Shown here: piece by piece, positions 1 through 7,918 of the stretch | How the letters are laid out: every line of letters starts with the position of its first letter | How positions within the stretch are numbered: the stretch's first letter is position 1 | NCBI RefSeq assembly: GCF_019799945.1 | Contig: NZ_JABGCH010000019.1 | Location: 42,639 to 106,638 of the forward strand | Source: Modestobacter marinus | GTDB taxonomy: Bacteria; Actinomycetota; Actinomycetes; Mycobacteriales; Geodermatophilaceae | Length of the DNA: 64,000 bases | Direction: 5' to 3' | The notes under the pieces: generated by a model | What the model was told of the DNA's origin: nothing | Seen by the model: the letters and a program-made list of their open reading frames with translations, nothing else | Database searches by the model: none | Program-made: the position numbers and the translations under genes

Positions 1-555
1 GTCACCCGGCCGGGGCCCGCGGGCGACCAGCACCCGGGACTTCTGCCGGGCCAGGGTGGCGTGCACGTCGGTGAAGGAGTCCCGGAGCACATCGTTCATC
101 GCATGGGTCATGTGCTTGACCCGCCCGCCCACCAGCAGGGTCACACCTGGGTCGGCGTCCGCGGCGACCACCTCGGCGACCTCGCGGAGCGCGTCGAGGC
201 TCTTGGGCGCCTTGACCAGCACGGTCGTGGCGCCCTGCACCAGCTCCGGGCCGAGGTCGAGCGACCGGTACGACCCGGCCAGCCCCACCCGGTCGGCGTT
301 GGCGGCCAGCGCGAGCTCACCGAGCAGGGCGTCCTGGTGCACCCGCGGCCGCGCGGCGCCGTGCAGGGCGACGGCGCCGAGGGTGAGGGCGCCGTGCGAG
401 TCCTCCACGAGGACGACGCCCTCCGGGTGCGCGGCGATCCCGGCCGCCGCCTCGTCGAGGAGCAGCCGGTCAGTGGCGTCGACGGCCACCAGGTCCGGTG
501 CCTCGACGTCCGGCTCGCGGCGGAGCTGGACGAAGAGGTCAACGGTCATGGGCAT
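1..555 (-). CDS. RsmC/RlmG-type 23S/16S rRNA (guanine-N2) methyltransferase, N-terminal part (runs off the window)
   Basis: The first 185 codons of a class I SAM-dependent methyltransferase that would methylate a guanine in rRNA. The visible part matches the degenerate N-terminal domain of RsmC/RlmG enzymes: a VLVKAPKSLDAL segment, then VGGRVKHMTHAMNDVLRDSF and a Lys/Arg-rich end that aligns with the KVPKTLALLE...IHTSTLELFEKVLGPT stretch of E. coli RlmG. The catalytic C-terminal methyltransferase domain lies beyond position 1. The start at 555 is preceded by GGAGG seven bases upstream; an ATG two codons later (549) is the alternative. msrA lies 31 bp upstream on the same strand. The family call is firm; which rRNA base is modified is not known. 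Confidence 0.75.
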   Translation of the reverse strand, partial: MPMTVDLFVQLRREPDVEAPDLVAVDATDRLLLDEAAAGIAAHPEGVVLVEDSHGALTLGAVALHGAARPRVHQDALLGELALAANADRVGLAGSYRSLDLGPELVQGATTVLVKAPKSLDALREVAEVVAADADPGVTLLVGGRVKHMTHAMNDVLRDSFTDVHATLARQKSRVLVARGPRPGD

Positions 556-586
556 CGGCCACCCTCCAGGGTCCCGCCCCGAGTGC

Positions 587-1249
587 TCAGTCCGTGCTCT
601 GCACGCCCAGTCCGACCGGGCAGCTGACGCCGGTGGAGTGCACCGGGCAATAGCCGTTGGGGACCTTGTAGAGGTACTGCTGGTGGTAGTCCTCGGCGTA
701 GTAGAAGTCGCCGAGCGGGGCGATCTCGGTGGTGATGTCCCCGTACCCGGCGGCGCGGAGCCGCTCCTGGTACGCGTCGCGGGTGGCCCGGGCCGCGACC
801 TCCTGCTCTGGCGTCGCGTAGTAGATCGCCGAGCGGTACTGGGTGCCGATGTCGTTGCCCTGCCGCATGCCCTGGGTCGGGTCGTGGTCCTCCCAGAACA
901 CCTTGAGCAGCTGCTCGTAGGAGATGACGGCCGGGTCGAAGACCACCAGCACCACCTCGGTGTGCCCGGTGCGGGCCGTGCACACCTCCTCGTAGGTGGG
1001 GTTCGGCGTGTGACCGCCGGCGTAGCCGGCCGCCGTGGAGTAGACGCCCGGGGTCTCCCAGAAGACCTTCTCGACGCCCCAAAAGCACCCGGCGCCGAAC
1101 ACGGCGGTCTGCATGCCCTCGGGGAACGGCGGCTGGATGCGGTTGCCGTTGACCGCGTGCACCTCGGGGACGCTGTAGAGCGGGGCCTGGCGGCCGGTCA
1201 GGGCGTCCTCCGCGGTGACCGGCTGGGTCTTCGCGCGGGAGAAGAACAT
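587..1249 (-). CDS. msrA: Peptide-methionine (S)-S-oxide reductase MsrA
   Basis: Reduces methionine-S-sulfoxide in oxidised proteins and free methionine, using thioredoxin. The 220-residue protein has the catalytic GCFWG motif about 55 residues in, followed by [20 protein letters not shown], the EVV and YRSAIYY blocks, and a C-terminal segment with a Cys-containing tail ([16 protein letters not shown]) that can supply the resolving cysteines. Length is normal for the longer actinobacterial MsrA form. The open frame continues upstream, but family similarity begins at MFFSRAK (ATG at 1249). The gene sits head to head with an SDR and just upstream of the rRNA methyltransferase. Confidence 0.95.
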   Translation of the reverse strand: MFFSRAKTQPVTAEDALTGRQAPLYSVPEVHAVNGNRIQPPFPEGMQTAVFGAGCFWGVEKVFWETPGVYSTAAGYAGGHTPNPTYEEVCTARTGHTEVVLVVFDPAVISYEQLLKVFWEDHDPTQGMRQGNDIGTQYRSAIYYATPEQEVAARATRDAYQERLRAAGYGDITTEIAPLGDFYYAEDYHQQYLYKVPNGYCPVHSTGVSCPVGLGVQSTD

Positions 1250-1388
1250 GGCCCCACTGTAGTTCGGTCGCGCGACACCGACCGAGGGCTGACCAGCTGG
1301 GGGCTCCTCCGCCCTGCGGAAGTCGATCACCTGCGCCAAGGTGGCGGGACCGGGTGTCGGGCCCGGCGCCGACGAGGACAGGGAGCAG

Positions 1389-2165
1389 ATGAGCACCGAC
1401 GAGCTGACGGGACGGGTCGCACTGGTGACCGGGGCGGCGAGCGGGCTGGGCCGCGCGGTGGCGGCGACACTGGCTGCCGCCGGTGCGACGGTGGCCCTGG
1501 GTGACGTGGACGCCGCCGGTGCCGAGAGCACCCGCAAGGAGATCGAGGCCGCCGGCGGCAGTGCCGAGGTGCTGGAGCTCGACGTCACCGACGACGACGC
1601 CCGCAAGCGGGTGGTCGCCGACCTGTTCGAGCGGCACGGCGATCGCTTCGACCTGCTCGTCAACGTCGCCGGGATCGACCGTCCGGGCTACGTCGTGGAC
1701 ATCGACCTGGCCGACTACCGGCAGGTGCACGCGGTCAACTGCGAGGGGCCGGTGTTCCTGACCAGCGAGTTCCTCAAGCGGGTGCAGCACCGTCCGGCGG
1801 GCACCCTGGCCGACGTCGTGCACGTGACCTCGCTGTCCGCGGTCACCTCGGGCAGCGGGGCCATCGCCTACAACAGCTCCAAGGCGGCGTTCCGCAGCGC
1901 GACCCGGTGCATCCAGCGGGAGCTGCGGGAGAAGGCCACGGTCGGGTCCGACGGGGTGGAGGTCCCGTTCCCGGCCCGGGTGCACAGCATCGTCCCGGCC
2001 GCCATGGACACGCCCATGATGGAGCGCTGGGGCATCCCCGGGCACCGGATGATGCCGCCGACCGACGTCGCCCGGATGGTGCTCACCATGGTCACGATGC
2101 CGGACACCAGTTTCGTGCCCGAGGTCTTCGTGGTGCCGCGCAACGAGCCCGACTTCCCGCGGTGA
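1389..2165 (+). CDS. SDR family NAD(P)-dependent oxidoreductase
   Basis: A classical short-chain dehydrogenase/reductase of 258 residues. Visible motifs are the cofactor-binding TGAASGLG, an NVAG-type turn ([11 protein letters not shown]), and the catalytic YNSSK near residue 160, with the Ser in [11 protein letters not shown] upstream. The substrate cannot be deduced. ATG at 1389 (MSTDELTG) is preferred because the dehydrogenase fold starts just after it; a GTG at 1341 would add 16 residues without family similarity. It is transcribed away from msrA. The C-terminal part ([21 protein letters not shown]) is typical of the sepiapterin reductase-like branch. Confidence 0.9.
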   Translation: MSTDELTGRVALVTGAASGLGRAVAATLAAAGATVALGDVDAAGAESTRKEIEAAGGSAEVLELDVTDDDARKRVVADLFERHGDRFDLLVNVAGIDRPGYVVDIDLADYRQVHAVNCEGPVFLTSEFLKRVQHRPAGTLADVVHVTSLSAVTSGSGAIAYNSSKAAFRSATRCIQRELREKATVGSDGVEVPFPARVHSIVPAAMDTPMMERWGIPGHRMMPPTDVARMVLTMVTMPDTSFVPEVFVVPRNEPDFPR

Positions 2166-2316
2166 GTGTCGCCGTCCGCGGGTGACCGAGCCATGCCGCG
2201 GAGCCCTGGGGTGCCTGCCGTCGCGTGAGGTCACGTGTGGACGATCTCGTGGTCGGCCCCCCGTACGGCCGGGCTCGTCCACAAGCCGGGTCGCTTTCCA
2301 CAGGTGCCGTCTCCGC

Positions 2317-2345
2317 TGGTCAGGACACCGCCCAGCGGATAGAAT
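2317..2345 (+). promoter_or_regulatory. Promoter of the DUF222/HNH gene, probably giving a leaderless mRNA
   Basis: A -35-like TGGTCA (2317-2322) and a -10 TAGAAT (2340-2345) are separated by 17 bp. The -10 ends seven bases before the ATG at 2353, so transcription should begin at or next to the start codon. No Shine-Dalgarno sequence is present. The LexA box overlaps the last base of the -10 and the start codon. Confidence 0.6.
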
Positions 2346-2360
2346 CGAACGCATGTTCGA
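2345..2360. promoter_or_regulatory. LexA-binding SOS box overlapping the start codon
   Basis: TCGAACGCATGTTCGA is a perfect match to the mycobacterial/actinobacterial SOS box TCGAAC-N4-GTTCGA. The ATG at 2353-2355 lies inside the box, and the box touches the -10 element, so bound LexA would block transcription initiation. SOS boxes at the starts of 13E12-family (DUF222) genes are known from Mycobacterium tuberculosis. Confidence 0.85.
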
Positions 2361-4038
2361 ACTGCTGTCCGCGCTGACCCGCGACGCCGAGTCGCGCCTC
2401 GAGCAGGAGCTCCAGCGGCTCGTCGACGAGTGGACGGCGGCTGCGGAGGCGCAGGCCCGCGCCGAGGCCGGGCTGGCCGCCGTGGGGGCCGCGTTCGAGG
2501 AGGGCATCGCCACCCTGGCGGAGGTCCGGGAGGCGCAGGCAGAGATCGGCCGGCAGCAGGGGCAGCAGGCCCGCTCCCTGGCGACGTTCGCCCGGTCGCG
2601 GCCGGCGTCGCTGGACCGTCCCGACCACGAGGTCGGCGCGGCCGCCGCGGCGACCCGGGCCGCCCGGCCGGAGGTGCTCGTCCCGGTGAGCGAGTGGGCG
2701 GTCGACGAGGTGGCCGTGGCGCTCGGGATCAGCGGGAGCGCGGCCGGCCGGCTGCTGGCCGAGTCCCTGAACCTGGTCGACCGGTTGCCCGACACCCTCG
2801 CCGCACTCGACGCCGGCACTCTGACGTGGACCCACGCACGGGTGCTCATCGAGCTGGTCGCCCCGCTGTCCGAGGAGGTCCAGCAGGTCGCCGAGCAGCG
2901 GCTGCTGCGCCGGGTGGCCGGCAAGACCCCGGCACAGCTGCGTGCCGCCGCCCGCCGGGTGGTGCAGCGCCTGGACGCGGCGGCGATCGGCCGCCGGGTG
3001 GCCGAGGCGATCCGTGACCGCCGGGTCGTCGTGCACCCCGGCGACGACGGCATGGCGACGTTCGCCGCGATCCTGCCGCTGCCGGTGGCCCGCGCGATGC
3101 GGAACGCGCTGGAGCAGTACGCCGAGGCGGCGGCGACCGAGGGCGACGAGCGGACGAAGGCGCAGCGCATGACCGACTGCCTGGTCGACCTCGTGCTGCG
3201 CCCCGGAGAGCACGGACTGGCCCCGGTGCAGGCCCGGATGACCGTGGTCGCCACCGTCCGCACACTGCTGGGCGGCGACGAGCCGGGTGAGGTCGACGGC
3301 GAGCCGGTGCCGGCGGAGATGGTCCGGGAGCTGGCGTACAGCCTGGGACTGCTGCCCCCGCCGGAGGGCGCTGCCCCGGTTCTACGTGGAGCGGACGGTC
3401 GTCCGGAGGGGGACGGGCCGCCGGCGGGGGACGGGCCGCCCGAGGGGCCCGCCGACCGCGCCACCGGTCCGGGGGACGCGCGGGCCCTCGGGCAGCTGCT
3501 CGGCGTCCGCACCGTGCGGGGCACGGCGCTCGTCGGCCGACCGGAGATCGCGCTGGTCGACGAGCTGCGCGGACAGCTGCTCGCGCTCACCGACGCGGCG
3601 GGACTGCGCGCCGGGCAGGCGCTCGGTCCCCCACCGGAGACCCCGGGGTACCGGCCGTCGGTGCCGCTGGACCGGTTCGTCCGGCTGCGCGACCGGCGCT
3701 GCCGGTTCCCCGGCTGCCGCGCCCTGCCGCGGCGCTGCGACCTCGACCACACGGTCCCCTGGCCGGCCGGGCCGACCAGCGCGGAGAACCTCTGCTGCCT
3801 GTGCCGGCACCACCACCGGCTCAGCCACCAGGCGCCGGGCTGGCGGCTGCGCGCCGCAGCCGACGGAGGACTGGAGTGGACGACGCCGACCGGTCAGGTG
3901 CTGGTCACGCACCCACCGCGGGCGGGCGCCGACGACGACCTCGCGCCGCTCGGGTCCGAGACGCCGCTCGGGTTCGAGGCACGACCGGGCGTTGGGCGCC
4001 CACCGAACGAACCCACGCCGGACGACCCGCCCTTCTGA
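2353..4038 (+). CDS. DUF222 domain / HNH endonuclease-like protein (13E12 repeat family)
   Basis: A 561-residue member of the actinobacterial 13E12/REP13E12 family: a DUF222 domain over most of the protein and a C-terminal HNH nuclease motif. The nuclease end shows RDRRCRFPGCRALPRRC, then DLDHTVPW and a CRHHHRLSH segment, with the paired cysteines and histidines expected for a zinc-stabilised HNH fold. A Gly/Pro/Asp-rich linker (about residues 340-375) separates the two domains. The biochemical role of this family is unknown. The SOS box over the start codon indicates induction by DNA damage. These genes are often multicopy and mobile-like in actinobacteria, but only one copy is seen here. 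Confidence 0.9.
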   Translation: MFELLSALTRDAESRLEQELQRLVDEWTAAAEAQARAEAGLAAVGAAFEEGIATLAEVREAQAEIGRQQGQQARSLATFARSRPASLDRPDHEVGAAAAATRAARPEVLVPVSEWAVDEVAVALGISGSAAGRLLAESLNLVDRLPDTLAALDAGTLTWTHARVLIELVAPLSEEVQQVAEQRLLRRVAGKTPAQLRAAARRVVQRLDAAAIGRRVAEAIRDRRVVVHPGDDGMATFAAILPLPVARAMRNALEQYAEAAATEGDERTKAQRMTDCLVDLVLRPGEHGLAPVQARMTVVATVRTLLGGDEPGEVDGEPVPAEMVRELAYSLGLLPPPEGAAPVLRGADGRPEGDGPPAGDGPPEGPADRATGPGDARALGQLLGVRTVRGTALVGRPEIALVDELRGQLLALTDAAGLRAGQALGPPPETPGYRPSVPLDRFVRLRDRRCRFPGCRALPRRCDLDHTVPWPAGPTSAENLCCLCRHHHRLSHQAPGWRLRAAADGGLEWTTPTGQVLVTHPPRAGADDDLAPLGSETPLGFEARPGVGRPPNEPTPDDPPF

Positions 4039-4172
4039 ATCGGGGAGCGCCGTCGCCAGGACCGATCGGAACGGGCCCCACCGCCGTCGCGAGAGTGCAC
4101 GTGTTTCCCGGCGCACCCCCGGTCCTGCTCCCCCGCCGGTTGGGCCGGCCGCTCCTGGGGCAACGGCGAGAC

Positions 4173-4376
4173 ATGTGGCTCTTCCTCACCCGCCGATTCC
4201 GGACCTGGGTCTTGCTGACCTTCCTCGTCCCCCTCGCGACCGGGCTGCTGCGCCGGGTCGGCCATGCGCTCGAACGCCGCAACGGGCCGTCCTCGGTGAG
4301 CAACGGCCTGCTCAAGGCGGGCGAGCTCGGCGACCGCGCCCGGTCCCGGCTGCGCGGCGACCGCCGTCGACGATGA
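4173..4376 (+). CDS. Small single-pass membrane protein, hypothetical
   Basis: A 67-residue protein starting MWLFLTRRF with one hydrophobic stretch (residues about 12-26), followed by a basic, Arg-rich tail. Similar short proteins with the same order (MWLF-TRR, hydrophobic core, VSNGLLKAGELGDRAR-like region) occur in actinobacteria without known function. The start is chosen at the Met that opens the conserved block; the upstream sequence GGCGAG is a weak ribosome-binding site. It lies between the DUF222/HNH gene and the hydrolase, all on the same strand. Confidence 0.55.
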   Translation: MWLFLTRRFRTWVLLTFLVPLATGLLRRVGHALERRNGPSSVSNGLLKAGELGDRARSRLRGDRRRR

Positions 4377-4432
4377 TCCCCCGGCGACGGGCCGGCCGCT
4401 GGGATGGCAGGGTCCACCCCACCGGCCGGTCC

Positions 4433-4530
4433 TGACCCAGCTGAGCCCTCACCCAGCAGAGCCCTCACCCAGCAGAGCCCTCACCGAACAGACGCCGTGA
4501 CCCAGCAGAGCCGTGGCCCAGCAGACGCCG
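4433..4530. repeat. Imperfect 16-17 bp tandem repeat, six units
   Basis: Six head-to-tail copies of TSACCCAGCAGAGCCC start at 4433, 4449, 4465, 4481, 4498 and 4514. Two units are identical and the others differ at a few bases or carry one extra base. The array is immediately upstream of the most likely start of the hydrolase. Codon third positions in it are unusually AT-rich for this genome, so it is probably not translated. Confidence 0.8.
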
Positions 4531-4547
4531 TGACCTCAGAGGACGAC

Positions 4548-5288
4548 GTGGACCCCCAGCTCCCGCCCGACCCCGACACCCCCGATCCCGGCCAGCCACC
4601 GCACGCCCAGTCGCTCGAGCAGAGTCGCGCGCACGGCGAGACCCGTGGCATCGCGCTGTTCTGCCACGGCGGCACCGTCGCCAGCCTCGAACCACCCCGC
4701 GAACAGGCCCTCAGCCTCGTCCGGATGCGCGCGTTCGAGCAGTTCGTCCACCGCACCACCGCCGACCTGGGCATCGCGACCGGGCTGCTGCGCTACCGGG
4801 TGGCCGGCTGGAACGGCGAGGCCGCCGACGCCTACCAGGACGTCCGCTGGGCGATCGAGCGACTGCGCGACGAGCACGGCACCGACGTGCCGATCGTCCT
4901 GGTCGGCCACTCCATGGGTGGGCGCGCCGTGCTCCGGGCCGGGGGCGAGCGGTCGGTGACCGCCGTCTGCGCGCTCGCCCCCTGGACCCCACCCGCCGAG
5001 CCGGTGATGCACCTGCGCGGTCAGACCGTCGCGATCCTGCACGGCCGCGGCGACCGCTGGGTGCCGCCCCAGCTGTCCGCGGACTTCGCCGTGCGCGCCC
5101 GCCGGGCCGGCGCCCGCGTCGCCCGCTTCACCATCGCGGGCGGCCACTCGATGATCCGCCGGTCCTCCCGGTGGCACACCTTCGCCCGGGACGTCGTCCT
5201 CGCCGGCGCCGGCCTCGCCCCGATGCGCGCCGACATCGCCGAGGCGCTGCGGCAGCCGAGCCCCGAGGGGCTCGCCGTCCCGCTGTGA
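4548..5288 (+). CDS. Alpha/beta hydrolase (serine hydrolase family)
   Basis: An alpha/beta-hydrolase fold protein of 246 residues. The nucleophile elbow is GHSMGG (VLVGHSMGGRAVL). The HGRGDRWVPP segment carries the acid residue and GGHSMIRR the catalytic His. A FCHGG oxyanion-type loop comes early. The substrate is unknown. GTG at 4548 is favoured because AGAGGA lies five bases upstream and coding-type base composition begins here. The frame also stays open upstream to an ATG at 4404 and a GTG at 4530, but that part is the tandem repeat. Its 3' end runs into a second tandem repeat. Confidence 0.75.
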   Translation: MDPQLPPDPDTPDPGQPPHAQSLEQSRAHGETRGIALFCHGGTVASLEPPREQALSLVRMRAFEQFVHRTTADLGIATGLLRYRVAGWNGEAADAYQDVRWAIERLRDEHGTDVPIVLVGHSMGGRAVLRAGGERSVTAVCALAPWTPPAEPVMHLRGQTVAILHGRGDRWVPPQLSADFAVRARRAGARVARFTIAGGHSMIRRSSRWHTFARDVVLAGAGLAPMRADIAEALRQPSPEGLAVPL

Positions 5289-5345
5289 CCCGGCCTGCGC
5301 GAACCCGGCCTGGGAGAACCCGGCCGCAGAGAACCCAGCCTAGGA
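5287..5345. repeat. 15-bp tandem repeat, about four units, over the acdS stop codon
   Basis: Four units related to GAACCCGGCCTGGGA start at 5287, 5301, 5316 and 5331. The last unit contains the TAG stop of acdS on the minus strand. Array and spacer fill the gap between the convergent hydrolase and acdS genes. The unit differs from the repeat at 4433-4530 but has similar length, so the hydrolase gene is flanked by two minisatellite-like arrays. Confidence 0.75.
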
Positions 5346-6356
5346 GAACAGCGCGCTGTAGCCGTTCAGCGCCGGCTGACCACCCAGGTGCGCGTACAGC
5401 ACGGTCGACGACCGGTCGATCTCCCCGCGCCCGACCAGGTCGATCGTCGAGGCCATCGACTTCCCCTCGTACACCGGGTCGGTGACCATGCCCTCGGTGC
5501 GGGCGGCCAGCTCCATCGCCGAGATGGTGGTCGCGTCCGGGATCCCGTAGACGCCCGCGTGGTACCGCTCGTCCAGCTCCACGTCCGCGGCGGTCAGCTC
5601 GCGCCGCAGGCCGATCGCCCGACCGGTGCGCTGGGCGATCCGCAGCACCTGGTCCCGCGTCTCGGCCGGCTTCGCCGACGCGTCCACGCCCAGCACCCGC
5701 CGCGGCCGGCCGCCCTGCTCCTCCAGCTGCGCGAACCCGGCCACCATCCCCGCCTGGGTCGAGCCGGTCACCGAGCACACCACGACGGTGTCGAAGAAGA
5801 CCCCGAGCTCCGCCTCCTGCGCGGCGACCTCGTGCGCCCAGTTCGCGAACCCGAGCCCGCCCAGCGGGTGGTCCGACGCCCCGGCCGGGATCGGGTACGG
5901 CTTCCCGCCGCGCTCCTCGATCTCCCGCAGCGCGGTCTCCCAGCTCTCCTTGAACCCGATGCCGAACCCGGCCTTCACCAGCCGCACGTCGGCGCCCGCC
6001 AGCCGGCTGATCAGGATGTTGCCGACCTTGTCGTAGACCGCGTCGGGCCAGTCGACCCAGCTCTCCTGCACGAGCACGCACCGCAGGCCCACCCGCGCGG
6101 CGACCGCCGCCACCTGCCGGGTGTGGTTGCTCTGCACCCCGCCGATCGACACGAGGGTGTCGCAGCCCTGCGCGAGCGCGTCGGCCACCAGGTACTCCAG
6201 CTTGCGGGTCTTGTTGCCCCCGAACGCGATGCCGGAGTTCACGTCCTCCCGCTTGGCCCAGACGGCGGCGCCGCCCAGGTGCTCGGTCAGCCGGTCCAGC
6301 CGGTGCACCGGTGACGGGCCGAACAACAGCGGGAAGCGGGGGAAGTCAGCGAGCAT
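5340..6356 (-). CDS. acdS: 1-aminocyclopropane-1-carboxylate (ACC) deaminase
   Basis: A PLP-dependent enzyme of 338 residues that cleaves ACC, the plant ethylene precursor, to 2-oxobutyrate and ammonia. K49 in [11 protein letters not shown] is the PLP lysine and S76 in [10 protein letters not shown] the second active-site residue. The residues that separate true ACC deaminases from D-cysteine desulfhydrases are present: Y296 and E297 in DPVYEGKS, and L324 in YAHLGG. So the call is AcdS and not a desulfhydrase homolog. The ATG at 6356 overlaps the end of the upstream gntR gene by 11 bp and has GGAGGAG upstream, so the two form an operon. A role in plant or soil association is inferred from the enzyme. 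Confidence 0.92.
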   Translation of the reverse strand: MLADFPRFPLLFGPSPVHRLDRLTEHLGGAAVWAKREDVNSGIAFGGNKTRKLEYLVADALAQGCDTLVSIGGVQSNHTRQVAAVAARVGLRCVLVQESWVDWPDAVYDKVGNILISRLAGADVRLVKAGFGIGFKESWETALREIEERGGKPYPIPAGASDHPLGGLGFANWAHEVAAQEAELGVFFDTVVVCSVTGSTQAGMVAGFAQLEEQGGRPRRVLGVDASAKPAETRDQVLRIAQRTGRAIGLRRELTAADVELDERYHAGVYGIPDATTISAMELAARTEGMVTDPVYEGKSMASTIDLVGRGEIDRSSTVLYAHLGGQPALNGYSALFS

Positions 6357-6996
6357 CGGGGGTCTCCTCCAGTTCGGACAGCAGCGCCGTCCAGATCTCG
6401 GTGGTGGTGGTGACGGCGTCCTCGACGTCCCCGGCCGCGCAGGCGGCGATCAGGCGGTCGTGCAGCGCCACGGACTCCCGGCCGTGCGCCGCGGCGAACC
6501 GCTGGCGCTCCAGCCGGCGCACCGCCGGGGTGAACCGCTCGACCGTGGCGGTCACCGCGGCGTTGCCGCACCGGTCCAGCAGGACCCGGTGCAGCTCGTC
6601 GTCCGCGGCGAGGGCCGCCGGGAGGTCGTCGGCGGCCAGCGCGTCGGCGAACCGGCCGTTCGCCGCACGCATCGCCGCGACGTCGTCCCCCGTCACCCGG
6701 CCGGCCGCCGTGCGGACGGCGAGCTCGTGCATCGCGCGCACGACGACGGCGGCGTCCCGCACCTGACGCAGCACCAGCGGGGTGACCCGGGTGTGGCTCT
6801 GCGGCTTGGCCTCGACCAGCCCCTCGTCGGCCAGCCGCCCCAGGGCCGTCCGCACCGGGGCCACCGACAAGCCGAGCCGGGCCGCCAGCTCGGCGTCCTT
6901 GACCATGGCCCCGGGCGCCAGCTCGCCGCTGACGATGGCGTCCCGGATGAGCTGCAGCGCCTGGTCGCGCAGCAGCACACGGGAGACGGGCACCAT
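6346..6996 (-). CDS. GntR/FadR-family transcriptional regulator of the acdS operon
   Basis: A 216-residue regulator with an N-terminal winged helix ([21 protein letters not shown]...[21 protein letters not shown]) and an all-helical FCD ligand-binding domain. FCD signature residues include a conserved Asp/His pattern ([15 protein letters not shown]). It precedes acdS with an 11-bp overlap, so it probably controls ACC use. The start is uncertain: ATG at 6996 (MVPVSRV) places the palindrome at 7005-7023 outside the gene, whereas ATG at 7011 or TTG at 7038 would put it inside. Neither ATG has a ribosome-binding site, so the message may be leaderless. Confidence 0.85.
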   Translation of the reverse strand: MVPVSRVLLRDQALQLIRDAIVSGELAPGAMVKDAELAARLGLSVAPVRTALGRLADEGLVEAKPQSHTRVTPLVLRQVRDAAVVVRAMHELAVRTAAGRVTGDDVAAMRAANGRFADALAADDLPAALAADDELHRVLLDRCGNAAVTATVERFTPAVRRLERQRFAAAHGRESVALHDRLIAACAAGDVEDAVTTTTEIWTALLSELEETPDAR

Positions 6997-7004
6997 CGAC
7001 ACAA

Positions 7005-7023
7005 CTGACATCTCAGATGTCAG
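7005..7023. promoter_or_regulatory. Operator palindrome for the gntR-acdS operon
   Basis: CTGACATCT and AGATGTCAG are exact inverted repeats around one central base. The site lies just ahead of the gntR start, within what should be the promoter (TTGACG at 7038-7033 on the minus strand is a possible -35). Position and symmetry fit autoregulation by the adjacent FadR-type regulator. Confidence 0.7.
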
Positions 7024-7101
7024 TGGGCGGTACGTCAAGCGGGCGGTGAATGGCCCAGCAGCCGCTCGTGCTCAGCTCCACGGTGTCCCTACCGTCCGTG
7101 C

Positions 7102-7296
7102 ATGCACCTCGACTGGTCGACAACGCCGGCCGACGCACTGCACCTCCCCGGCCCGGAGATCGCCGAGCGCACCGCGGCCGAGCTGGACCCCGCCGTGCCG
7201 GTCGTCACTACTTGCCGGTGGGGACGTCCGCCGGCGTCACCCGCCCGGACGTCGACCCGCTCACCGCGCCCACCGGGGTGCGCTGCGGCTGCTGAC
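7102..7296 (+). pseudogene. Remnant of a rhodanese-like domain gene
   Basis: The frame starting at ATG 7102 encodes DALHLPGPEIAERTAAELDP, then AVPVVTTC and RWG. This resembles the segment of actinobacterial rhodanese-like proteins that leads into the active-site Cys (LPG...DPAVPVVTYCWGPG). A base slip near 7206-7212 turns the expected TYC into TTC, and the frame loses similarity soon after. Only about 40 residues of a domain of 100 or more survive. Assignment is from remembered family pattern and is tentative. Confidence 0.4.
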
Positions 7297-7298
7297 GG

Positions 7299-7856
7299 TC
7301 AGCGGGCGGGTGGGCAGGAGTCGGGCGGTGGGTCGTTGGCGAGCCGTCCCCAGAGCAGGTCGTCGTGCTTCACGCCGTCCCCGTACCGGTACGAGCGGCG
7401 CAGCCGGCCCTCGAGCGTGAACCCGGCCTTCGCCGCCACCCGGGCCGACGCCTCGTTCTCCACCGCGTGGAAGAGCTGCACGCGATCGACCGGCAGGACG
7501 GCGAACACCCACCGGCACGCGGCGTCCACCGTCCGCGGGGCGACGGAACGACCCCGCGCAGCCGGCACGGTCCAGTAGCCGATCTCCGCGTTGCCCTGCA
7601 GGCGGTCGATCGAGTGCAGCGACAGCGAGCCCAGCAGCCGGTCGGTCGCGTCGACGACCGCCCAGGACGCGTGGTCACCCTCGCTCCAGTCCCGGCGGCG
7701 GGCCAGCATCGCCCGGGTGTCGTCGAGCGAGCCCGATCCCGCGCCGTTCCAGAGCCGCAGCGCCGGGTCCTGCAGCGCGGCCCAGACGGCTGGGACGTCG
7801 TCCTCCCGCCACGGTCGCAGCAGCAGCTCCCCGACCGGCAGCTCGAACGGCTCCAC
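7299..7856 (-). CDS. GNAT family N-acetyltransferase (RimJ/RimL type)
   Basis: A 185-residue acetyltransferase that would transfer acetyl from acetyl-CoA to an amine, often a protein N-terminus. The N-terminal LLLRPWREDDVPAVW is typical of the RimJ/RimL group. The EIGYWTVPAARGRSVAPRTV block corresponds to motif A (acetyl-CoA pyrophosphate loop), and VENEASARVAAKAGFTLEGRLR is the canonical N-x-x-S/A-x-x-x-x-x-K-x-G-F-x-x-E-G motif. The substrate is not predictable. It converges on the rhodanese remnant and is divergent from the Mut7-C gene. Confidence 0.88.
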   Translation of the reverse strand: MEPFELPVGELLLRPWREDDVPAVWAALQDPALRLWNGAGSGSLDDTRAMLARRRDWSEGDHASWAVVDATDRLLGSLSLHSIDRLQGNAEIGYWTVPAARGRSVAPRTVDAACRWVFAVLPVDRVQLFHAVENEASARVAAKAGFTLEGRLRRSYRYGDGVKHDDLLWGRLANDPPPDSCPPAR

Positions 7857-7918
7857 GCAGGGAGCCTGTCAGCTCGGGGGGCAGCGAGGACAGCGTGCGG
7901 ACCGGGTAGGACGGCCGC

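Noticed and set aside
546-3752. A 3.2-kb minus-strand open frame opposite the SDR and DUF222 genes
   Set aside because: Same reason: shadow composition and no motifs, while the plus-strand genes have clear domains and starts.
4433-4530. Tandem repeats considered as a CRISPR array
   Set aside because: Units are contiguous without unique spacers, too short, and degenerate. No cas genes are near.
5340-6356. D-cysteine desulfhydrase as alternative for acdS
   Set aside because: Y296/E297 and L324 match true ACC deaminases; desulfhydrases have other residues at the Glu and Leu positions.
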